From: an uncultured Saprospiraceae bacterium
Lineage (GTDB): Bacteria; Bacteroidota; Bacteroidia; Chitinophagales; Saprospiraceae
Length of the DNA stretch: 64,000 nucleotides
Direction of reading: 5' to 3'
Assembly (NCBI GenBank): GCA_937980645.1
Contig: CALJPQ010000031.1
Location: 1 to 64,000, forward strand
Shown here: one piece after another, positions 15,824-23,326 of the stretch
Layout of the letters: the number at the start of each line of letters is the position of its first letter
How positions within the stretch are numbered: position 1 is the stretch's first letter
Position numbers and translations under genes: made by a program
Notes under the pieces: model-generated
What the model saw: the letters and a program-made list of their open reading frames with translations, nothing else
Databases searched by the model: none
Told to the model about the DNA's origin: nothing

Positions 15824-17953
15824 ATGCGAACAACATTTCTTTTCTGCACCGTGCTGCTGCTTTCGGTACCGGCCTGGGCTGTGTTTAGTCTGCGCGTAGG
15901 CAATCCGCGCGTTTTTGGATCTACCCAACAAGGCACCCTCGAACAGGCGACGCTTTCCGTACGGCCCGTCGGGCTTTATTTAGAGTACGGCCTCTACCTG
16001 ACGTTCTCGGCACGCGGCACTACTTATCAGTCTTCCGACTCATTGGAAGTTACGTTCCGTTTCGAGCTGCCGGCCAACGCTATTGTGCACGACTCCTGGC
16101 TGTGGATCAACAACGACATTTCGCGTGCCATCATCCTGGACCGCTGGACAGCATCTAATATCTACGAAGAGATCGTCCGGCGTAATCAGGACCCTTCTGT
16201 TCTGTTTAAAAACAGCGCGACAGACTACGAACTGCGCGTCTTCCCGATGCGGGGCGGCGAGGTGCGCAAGGTGAAGATCACCTACCTGATGCCGATGGAA
16301 TGGGGGCGGGAAGAGGTAGAGGCGCGCCTGCCGATTGAGATGCTGAAAACCTCGCGATTTCAGCTGCCGGCATTCAACCTCCTGGTGCGCACGGACAACG
16401 ACTGGAAAAATCCGCGTTTGCCGGACTTTCCGTCGGTTGTTTTCGAGCCAAAGTCAAACCCCAAATTGGGTGCCTGGGAGGAGGCGGTGCTTCCGCCGTC
16501 CGTGCAGGTCAATGGCCTTCGACTTGCTCTGGAGTCGCCTTTGAAAAAAGGCCCTTACGTGCGTGCGCTGTCCACAGGTCAGGGTGGCTTTTATCAGATG
16601 GCTATCTTGCCAGAGCGTCTATTCGACAACGAGGAAGCGCGGAAAATTCTGGTGCTAATAGACTACAACTACTTTGTCGGCGCAGCGAACATTACACCGG
16701 ATGCATTGATGAATGAGCTGAAACAACAGATGAAAAGACATCTGGCGTCTTACGACTCGTTCAACATTATCGTGTCTAACCTCACTCCGCGGCTCATCAA
16801 CAACGAGTGGATGGCCGCCACGCCTGCTAATCTGGACCAGGCCTTTGCCTCGGCGCGATCGCAGCTGGCAGATTACAGCAACCTGCCGCCTCTGCTCGGT
16901 ACCGGCATTCAATTTATCCAGCAGCGCGACCGGAAGGGCGTCATTCTATTGGCCACTAATGCCATCAATTACAACACCCACACGAGCGTCAACCCTTTGC
17001 TGAACGACATCCTGCTCAATATGGGGACACCGCGAATTCCGATACACGCTCTGAACTATCACAATTTCTCTTCACCCAGTTTCAACATCGGAGGTGTGCT
17101 CTACTACGGCAGCGAGTACTTATTGGTCAATCTTACCCGACTAACGGGCGGAAATTTTGCCCGCACCTTTGGCAGCACGCTCACGCAGGCCGTCGAGTCG
17201 CTGATATCGCGCACCGGAGCAGCCCTAATGGCCGCCGACGTACACACGACGCTGGCCAACGGCTACTGCTTCGGACGCTTTACCCTGAACCAGAGCGATG
17301 AAGCCCTGTACCTGAACCGCCCCATCCTGCAAGTAGGCCAATATCAGGGCCAGTTTCCCTTAAAAATACAAATTGCCGGCGAGCTGAACGGCGAGGTGAG
17401 CTTTGGTGAAATCGTCGTAGAAACTCCCAATATCGGCCTATCCGATACGCTCAACCGCGAGATGTGGTTTGGCAATTACCTGCAGCTGCTCGAACGCGGC
17501 ACGCCATCGAGCAACATCATTGCCGAAATCATTCACCAAAGCATTGCCGAGCGCGTCCTGTCGCGCTACACGGCGTTCCTGTGCCTGGAAGATGTCATTT
17601 ATTTCTGTCCCACCTGCCTGGACGAAACTCAATCCACGAGTACCGATGCACTCATCCAGTCCGACTCTACGGTGCGCGCCTGGCCCAATCCCTTCACTGA
17701 GCGGGTAACCATTGAGGCTCGCCTCAGTAGCAGTAGCGCCCTGCCTGCCTCTGCTGGTGTTGAAATTTACAACACTTCGGGCCAGCTGGTGCGGCGCTTA
17801 GTGCTGGCTACCGATGGAGCCTCCAAAGCCATTGCCGTTTGGGATGGCAAAGACGCCTCTGGCAACGATGCGCCCGCAGGTATCTATGTGGCTTTAGTGC
17901 GCACGGGGGCCAACCAGCAGACGGCTCTACGCATTGCCAAAAATAGCCCGTAA
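15824..17953 (+). CDS. secreted VIT/VWA-like protein with T9SS sorting domain
   Basis: The 709-residue protein has a signal peptide (MRTTFLFCTVLLLSVPAWA). Residues about 55-175 are a vault/inter-alpha-trypsin (VIT) domain: SLEVTFRFELPANAIVHDSW, ASNIYEEIVRRNQDPSVL and the ELRVFPMRGGEVRKVKITY stretch. A VWA-like domain follows (about 260-470), but its metal site reads DYNYF in place of DxSxS, so metal binding is doubtful. The end (about 625-709) is a type IX sorting domain with AWPNPFTERVTIEA and a final APAGIYVALV strand. It is probably a surface or matrix adhesion protein; function inferred only from domains. The in-frame ATG at 15701 adds 41 residues before the signal peptide and is rejected. 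Confidence 0.85.
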   Translation: MRTTFLFCTVLLLSVPAWAVFSLRVGNPRVFGSTQQGTLEQATLSVRPVGLYLEYGLYLTFSARGTTYQSSDSLEVTFRFELPANAIVHDSWLWINNDISRAIILDRWTASNIYEEIVRRNQDPSVLFKNSATDYELRVFPMRGGEVRKVKITYLMPMEWGREEVEARLPIEMLKTSRFQLPAFNLLVRTDNDWKNPRLPDFPSVVFEPKSNPKLGAWEEAVLPPSVQVNGLRLALESPLKKGPYVRALSTGQGGFYQMAILPERLFDNEEARKILVLIDYNYFVGAANITPDALMNELKQQMKRHLASYDSFNIIVSNLTPRLINNEWMAATPANLDQAFASARSQLADYSNLPPLLGTGIQFIQQRDRKGVILLATNAINYNTHTSVNPLLNDILLNMGTPRIPIHALNYHNFSSPSFNIGGVLYYGSEYLLVNLTRLTGGNFARTFGSTLTQAVESLISRTGAALMAADVHTTLANGYCFGRFTLNQSDEALYLNRPILQVGQYQGQFPLKIQIAGELNGEVSFGEIVVETPNIGLSDTLNREMWFGNYLQLLERGTPSSNIIAEIIHQSIAERVLSRYTAFLCLEDVIYFCPTCLDETQSTSTDALIQSDSTVRAWPNPFTERVTIEARLSSSSALPASAGVEIYNTSGQLVRRLVLATDGASKAIAVWDGKDASGNDAPAGIYVALVRTGANQQTALRIAKNSP

Positions 17954-18228
17954 AGCGAACGGGCCAGAGCGATGCTGCGCGCTTTTGGCGTCAATGCCGG
18001 CGATGGCCTTAAGAATGTTCCACCACAGCGAATATCTACCGGGGTGCTGCTGAAAGGTAGCGCCCTTATTTTATGTACGCAAAATGCTGTCGCATCGGCA
18101 GGCGCTGCAAATCCTGAGGCATGGGCGATGAAAATGCGCCCTAGTATGCTGACTTTTGCACCCTCAAAATCTTTTGGCTCACCTGCAGCGGTCTGCGTGC
18201 TGCTGCATCCAACGAACGCCCACCGCGA

Positions 18229-20391
18229 ATGCCAACGTCAGCAAAAAAGCGATACTTAGTTACCGCAGCCCTGCCCTACGCCAACGGGCCACTGCATATT
18301 GGGCACCTGGCCGGTGCTTATTTGCCCGCCGATGTGTATGTCCGTTACCAGCGCCTGATGGGCCGCGAAATCCTGTTCGTCTGCGGCTCCGATGAACACG
18401 GTGCCGCCATCACTATGCGCGCCCGCAAGGAGGGCGTCAGCCCGCGCGAGATCGTGGACAAATACCACGTTCTTATCCGCGACACTTTCCAAAAATTGGG
18501 CGTGGCCTTTGACATCTATCACCGCACCAGTGAGCCGCTGCACCACCAGACATCGCAGGACATCTTCCGAAAACTTCTAGAAAAGGGCCAGTTTGAGGAA
18601 CGTGAAACGGAACAATATTACGACGAAGCCGCAGGCCAGTTTCTGGCCGACCGCTACATTCTGGGCACCTGTCCGGTATGCGGTAATGCCGACGCCTATG
18701 GCGACCAGTGCGAAAAATGCGGCACCTCGCTCAGCCCTGACCAGCTGCTGCAGCCGCGCTCGGCCTTGAGCGGGGCCACACCCGTCAAGCGCCCCACTAC
18801 CCACTGGTACTTCAAACTCAACGAGCACGAAGCCTGGCTGCGCGAATGGATCAACACCGGTCGCCTCGAGGGCAAACAACTCCACGACCCCGCTACCTGG
18901 AAGGCGCACGTGGTGGGCCAGTGCAACTCTTGGCTCGAACAGGGCCTGCAACCCCGCGCCATGACGCGCGACTTAGATTGGGGCGTGGACGTGCCACCGG
19001 AAATTCCCCACTCCGAAGGCAAAAAACTCTACGTCTGGCTGGATGCTCCCATTGGCTACATCTCGGCCACCAAACAATGGGCCGCCGACCACCGCGACAA
19101 CTGGGAGCGCTTTTGGAAAAGCGACGAAACGGCCCTCATCCATTTCATCGGTAAAGACAACATCGTCTTCCACTGCCTCATCTTTCCGGCCATCTTGGGC
19201 GCCCACGGCGAGTTTATCCTGCCCGTCAACGTGCCGGCCAACCAGTTCCTCAACTTAGAGGGCGCCAAACTGTCCACTTCGCGCAACTGGGCCGTATGGG
19301 TGCACGAATACCTCGAAGAACTGCCTGGACGCGAAGACGACCTGCGTTACAACCTCATCAAAAACATGCCCGAACAGCGCGACAGCGAGTTCACCTGGAA
19401 AGGCTTGCAAGAAACCACCAACACCGAGCTGGTGGGCAACTTAGGCGGCTTCATCCAGCGCGTGTTCGTGCTCGTACACAAAAACTACGGTGGCTTAGTG
19501 CCTCAGGCCAATCCGGAACAAACCTTCCGAAGCGGCTGGAATGCCGAACAGGAGACGACCATAGACCGCGAGCTGTTCGCCCTGGCCAAAAAATTGGAAG
19601 CAATGGGCGCCGAGGTGGAGCGCTTCCAATTTCGCGATGCGCTGCGTGTATTGATGGAAATTTCCAGCGCGGGCAATGCGCTGCTGCAATTCAACGAGCC
19701 GTGGAAAGCCACTCTAGAGCGCACCGAAGAGGTACGAGCGGTGCTTTTTACCGCCATTCAATACGCGGTGGCGCTATCGGCAGCAATGCGGCCGTTTTTG
19801 CCCTTTGCCGCCGAACGCCTGCGCACCCAACTCAACCTCCCTCCGTTTGAAGACAGCGGCGAATTGGTCGCGCTCATCAACGACCTGCTCGAGGGCAATG
19901 CCGTGCTGTGGCCCAACCATCCCATAAACCTGCCCGAGCACCTGTTCGCCCGCCTGCCTGACGAGGTCATTGAGGCGCAAATACAAAAGCTGCGCACCGC
20001 TCAGCCGCCTGCGCAGACCGACCCTCCTGCGCCTTCGCCTGCCGCGGAGTACCCGCCCGTAAAGGAGACCATTTCCTACGAGGTGTTTGCTCAGCTCGAC
20101 CTGCGGGTGGCCACCATAGTCGGCGCTGAAAAAATAGAAAAAGCAGACAAGCTATTGCGCCTTACGGTGGACTTAGGCTTCGAGACGCGCACCATTGTGG
20201 CCGGCATTGCGCAGCACTACCCCCCTGAGGCGGTCGTGGGCCGCCAGGTAGTGGTGGTGGCCAATCTGGCCCCGCGCAAGATGCGCGGCATCGAGTCGCA
20301 GGGCATGGTGCTCATGGCCGAAGATGCGCAAGGACGCCTGAGCTTCGTGCGGCCCGACGAAGGCTGGCCCGTGGGCTTTGGCGTGCGCTAA
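18229..20391 (+). CDS. metG: methionyl-tRNA synthetase
   Basis: The 720-residue class I synthetase attaches methionine to tRNA-Met. The HIGH box appears as GPLHIGHLAGAY, the KMSKS-equivalent as KLSTS in LEGAKLSTSRNW, and the zinc-binding insert as CPVCGNADAYGDQCEKCG. The anticodon-binding helical domain follows, and a C-terminal Trbp111-type tRNA-binding domain fills about residues 615-720 (FAQLDLRVATIVGAEKI to the FGVR end). A proline- and alanine-rich linker (AQPPAQTDPPAPSPAAEYPP) joins the last two. The start MPTSAKKRYLVTAALPY fits the family. The 275-base upstream gap holds no clear leader ORF or T-box-like element. Confidence 0.97.
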   Translation: MPTSAKKRYLVTAALPYANGPLHIGHLAGAYLPADVYVRYQRLMGREILFVCGSDEHGAAITMRARKEGVSPREIVDKYHVLIRDTFQKLGVAFDIYHRTSEPLHHQTSQDIFRKLLEKGQFEERETEQYYDEAAGQFLADRYILGTCPVCGNADAYGDQCEKCGTSLSPDQLLQPRSALSGATPVKRPTTHWYFKLNEHEAWLREWINTGRLEGKQLHDPATWKAHVVGQCNSWLEQGLQPRAMTRDLDWGVDVPPEIPHSEGKKLYVWLDAPIGYISATKQWAADHRDNWERFWKSDETALIHFIGKDNIVFHCLIFPAILGAHGEFILPVNVPANQFLNLEGAKLSTSRNWAVWVHEYLEELPGREDDLRYNLIKNMPEQRDSEFTWKGLQETTNTELVGNLGGFIQRVFVLVHKNYGGLVPQANPEQTFRSGWNAEQETTIDRELFALAKKLEAMGAEVERFQFRDALRVLMEISSAGNALLQFNEPWKATLERTEEVRAVLFTAIQYAVALSAAMRPFLPFAAERLRTQLNLPPFEDSGELVALINDLLEGNAVLWPNHPINLPEHLFARLPDEVIEAQIQKLRTAQPPAQTDPPAPSPAAEYPPVKETISYEVFAQLDLRVATIVGAEKIEKADKLLRLTVDLGFETRTIVAGIAQHYPPEAVVGRQVVVVANLAPRKMRGIESQGMVLMAEDAQGRLSFVRPDEGWPVGFGVR

Positions 20392-20469
20392 AGCAAGGGC
20401 ACCAGTCCGGATACTTGCTGGCACTCAGCACAGGAGCGAGCGCATAGAAGGGCGCAAGCGCTGTATTTT

Positions 20470-22140
20470 TTATTGCAAGATGTGTTTCACCTGCGGCCGG
20501 TGTGGGGTGATGTCTCCCAGGCGCGCTTTTTTGGCCTCTTCGTAGGCAGAGAAGTTGCCCTCAAAGAAGACAACCTGAGCGTCGTCCTCGAAGGCCAGGA
20601 TATGGGTGGCTAAGCGGTCAATGAACCAGCGGTCGTGGCTGATGACGAGCACGCATCCGGCAAAGTCTTCGAGGGCTTCTTCTAAGGCGCGCAGGGTGTT
20701 GACATCAATGTCGTTGGTGGGTTCGTCGAGCAGCAGCACATTGCCGCCATCTTTGAGCGTCATGGCCAGGTGGACGCGGTTGCGCTCGCCGCCGGAGCAG
20801 ACGCCGAGTTTCTTTTGCTGGTCGGGGCCTGAGAAGTTGAAGCGAGATAGATAAGCGCGCGCATTCACCGAGGCATTACCCACCTGTAAAATGTCGTTGC
20901 CGCCGGAGACGATTTCGTAAATGGTCTTGTCGGGTAAGAGTGCCTCGTGGCTTTGGTCCACGTAACTGATTTTGACGGTATCGCCGATGATGATTTCGCC
21001 GGCATCAGGCTTCTCTTTGCCGACAATGATTTTGAACAGGGTGGATTTGCCCACGCCATTGGGGCCAATGATGCCGACGATGGCGTTTTTCGGGATGTCG
21101 AAGTTGAGGTTTTCAAACAGGATGCGGTCGCCGAAGCCCTTGGTGAGGTTGCGCGCTTCGATAACTTTATCGCCCAGGCGCGGGCCGTTGGGTATCCAGA
21201 GTTCGAGTTTTTGTTCCTTTTCGCGCACCTCTTCGTTAGCCATTTTTTCGTAGGCATTCAGGCGCGCCTTGCCTTTAGCCTGACGGCCTTTAGCGCCCAT
21301 GCGCACCCATTCCAGTTCGCGTTCCAGCTGTTTGCGTCGTTTGTCTTCCTGTTTTTCTTCTTGAGCCAGGCGGCGGGCCTTTTGCTCTAGCCAGGAGGAA
21401 TAGTTGCCCTGCCATGGGATACCTTCACCGCGGTCGAGTTCGAGGATCCAGCCGGCCACGTTGTCTAAGAAGTAGCGGTCGTGGGTAACGGCGATGACCG
21501 TGCCGGGAAAGTTTTGCAGGTATTGTTCCAGCCATAGCACCGATTCGGCGTCTAAGTGGTTGGTGGGCTCGTCGAGCAGCAGGATGTCGGGCTGGCTCAG
21601 CAGCAGGCGCGCTAAAGCCACGCGACGGCGCTCGCCGCCAGAGCACACGCGGATGGGCGTATCGTCGGGTGGGCAGCGCAGTGCATCGGTGAACAGGCTG
21701 ATGCGGTGGTCAAGTTCCCAGCCCCCCAGCTGCTCGATTTGCTCTAGCACTTCGCCCTGGCGCTCGATGAGGCGCATCATCTCTTCGTCGTCGGTTACTT
21801 CGCCCAGTTTGGCGCCGATTTCGTCGTTTTCGCGCAGCAGGTCCACAATGTGCTGGGCGCCTTCTTCAACTATCTGGCGCACTGTTTTGCTTTCGTCCAG
21901 TTCCGGCTCTTGGGCCAGGTAGCCGATTTTATAGTTCTTCTCAAATTCGATCTTGCCCTCGTAGTTCTGGTCTAAACCGGCAATGATCTTCAGGAGCGTG
22001 GACTTGCCCGAGCCGTTCAGACCCAGCACGCCGATTTTGGCGCCATAAAAAAAGGAAAGCCAGATGTTTTTGAGCACCTGCTTTTGCGGCGGGAACGTCT
22101 TGCTGACGCCCGACATGGAGAAAATAATCTTTTCTGACAC
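20470..22140 (-). CDS. ettA: ABC-F ATPase EttA (energy-dependent translational throttle)
   Basis: The 556-residue protein has two ATP-binding cassettes. Walker A motifs are GLNGSGKST and GPNGVGKST, signatures are CSGGERRRVALAR and CSGGERNRVHLA, Walker B segments are LLLDEPTNHLD and LLLDEPTNDID. The charged linker and arm between cassettes (EWVRMGAKGRQAKGKAR) are typical of EttA, which binds the ribosomal E site and gates the first peptide bond according to ATP level. The start is taken as a GTG at 22140 (MSEKIIFSMSGVSKTFPP); this matches the family N-terminus and lies 50 bases downstream of a TACCTTTG promoter. The longer frame to 22401 is rejected because it would cross that promoter. Confidence 0.95.
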   Translation of the reverse strand: MSEKIIFSMSGVSKTFPPQKQVLKNIWLSFFYGAKIGVLGLNGSGKSTLLKIIAGLDQNYEGKIEFEKNYKIGYLAQEPELDESKTVRQIVEEGAQHIVDLLRENDEIGAKLGEVTDDEEMMRLIERQGEVLEQIEQLGGWELDHRISLFTDALRCPPDDTPIRVCSGGERRRVALARLLLSQPDILLLDEPTNHLDAESVLWLEQYLQNFPGTVIAVTHDRYFLDNVAGWILELDRGEGIPWQGNYSSWLEQKARRLAQEEKQEDKRRKQLERELEWVRMGAKGRQAKGKARLNAYEKMANEEVREKEQKLELWIPNGPRLGDKVIEARNLTKGFGDRILFENLNFDIPKNAIVGIIGPNGVGKSTLFKIIVGKEKPDAGEIIIGDTVKISYVDQSHEALLPDKTIYEIVSGGNDILQVGNASVNARAYLSRFNFSGPDQQKKLGVCSGGERNRVHLAMTLKDGGNVLLLDEPTNDIDVNTLRALEEALEDFAGCVLVISHDRWFIDRLATHILAFEDDAQVVFFEGNFSAYEEAKKARLGDITPHRPQVKHILQ

Positions 22141-22190
22141 GGGTGGAATATGGTTGAAGGAATGCGTTTTTGCTGCCGGGAAAAGCGGCG

Positions 22191-22198
22191 CAAAGGTA
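22191..22198 (-). promoter_or_regulatory. promoter -7 element (TACCTTTG) for ettA
   Basis: The minus strand has an exact TAnnTTTG match 50 bases before the GTG start chosen for ettA, which decides between the short and long frames. Confidence 0.65.
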
Positions 22199-22347
22199 GG
22201 GGGAGCGAAGCGGCTTTTAGCGCCCACATTTCGGCAAATGCGGCAATCGCCCGTTCTTTGTGCACTCGACGCTGCTGCTACTGTCCGCATCCTTTTGTGG
22301 TCAGCAAAGCAGTGCCTCTCTCGCCTGACCATGCACGAGCCAGCGCC

Positions 22348-23322
22348 ATGCGTATCCTCTTTCACCCTGCTGTACTCTCGCACAACACCGGCCCGGGCCA
22401 CCCAGAGCGCCGTGAACGTGTGGAGGCCTTCGGCCCGCTGGAAATCACAACGTTAGAGGCCTTAGCGGCCACCGAAGAGGAACTGTACCGCGTCCACCGG
22501 CGCTCTTATGTAGAGACGGTGCAAAGGGCCTGTGCGCTGGGGTTGCCCCTGGATGGCGACACCCAGACCTCCAGTGGCAGCTACGAAGCCGCCCTGACGG
22601 CTGTGGCCCTAACGCTACGAGCTTCGGAGCACGGCGATTTTGCCTTAGTGCGCCCGCCGGGCCACCATGCCTATGCCGACCAGGGGCGTGGCTTTTGCCT
22701 GTTCAACAACATTGCCATTGCCGCCCAAAAAGCGGCCGATGCAGGTCAGCGCGTACTCGTACTCGACTTCGACGGCCACCTCGGCGACGGCACTATGGAC
22801 ATTTTTTACCAAAACCCGCAGGTGCTCTACTGGTCGCTGCACCAGTACCCGGCCTACCCGGGCAACGGCTCGCCCATAGAAATTGGCCAGGGCCCTGGCC
22901 GCGGCTTCACGGTCAACTGCCCGCTGCCGGCCCAAAGCGGCGACGATATCTTCCAGCACGCTGTGGAATACATGCTATCCATCGCCCTGCAATTTCAGCC
23001 CGATGTGGTGGCCGTATCGGCGGGCTTCGACGCTCACTGGGCCGACCCGCTCCTTCAGCTACGTGCCACCAATCACTTCTACTATTGGATAGGCCAGACG
23101 CTGCGCCAGGCCTTCCCGACCCAGCGCATCTTTGCTGCGCTAGAAGGCGGCTACAACACCGACGAACTGCCGGGCTGCGCGCGCAGTTTTATCGCCGGCA
23201 TTAACGGCGATGCACCGCCGGCTCCGGAGCCACCCACAACGTCGAGCCGCCGCATCTGGGAAATGTACGAACTGTATCTCCACCAGGCAGCCGCGGCACT
23301 CTCGAAATACTGGAAACTTTAA
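22348..23322 (+). CDS. class II HDAC-like / AcuC-type deacetylase
   Basis: The 324-residue protein belongs to the arginase/deacetylase superfamily. Active-site residues are visible: the His106-His107 pair in RPPGHHAYA, zinc ligands Asp142 and His144 in LDFDGHLGDGT, a further Asp in AVSAGFDAH, and the EGGYN loop near 275. Such enzymes remove acyl groups from lysine side chains or from polyamines and other small amides; the sequence does not decide which. The gene is four bases upstream of a Pat-like acetyltransferase gene, so a protein lysine acetylation/deacetylation pair is likely, as with Bacillus AcuA/AcuC. The upstream start at 22150 is rejected as it translates the ettA promoter region. 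Confidence 0.88.
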   Translation: MRILFHPAVLSHNTGPGHPERRERVEAFGPLEITTLEALAATEEELYRVHRRSYVETVQRACALGLPLDGDTQTSSGSYEAALTAVALTLRASEHGDFALVRPPGHHAYADQGRGFCLFNNIAIAAQKAADAGQRVLVLDFDGHLGDGTMDIFYQNPQVLYWSLHQYPAYPGNGSPIEIGQGPGRGFTVNCPLPAQSGDDIFQHAVEYMLSIALQFQPDVVAVSAGFDAHWADPLLQLRATNHFYYWIGQTLRQAFPTQRIFAALEGGYNTDELPGCARSFIAGINGDAPPAPEPPTTSSRRIWEMYELYLHQAAAALSKYWKL

Positions 23323-23326
23323 GCCC

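Noticed and set aside
17954..18228. 95-codon frame upstream of metG considered as a leader peptide
   Set aside because: It overlaps the metG start, has no run of Met codons and no terminator-antiterminator pair.
20947..21390. 147-codon plus-strand frame opposite ettA
   Set aside because: Phe/Ala-rich antisense shadow of an ABC-F ATPase gene.
22141..22401. N-terminal extension of ettA by 87 residues
   Set aside because: It crosses an exact TACCTTTG promoter and has no similarity to the ABC-F family.
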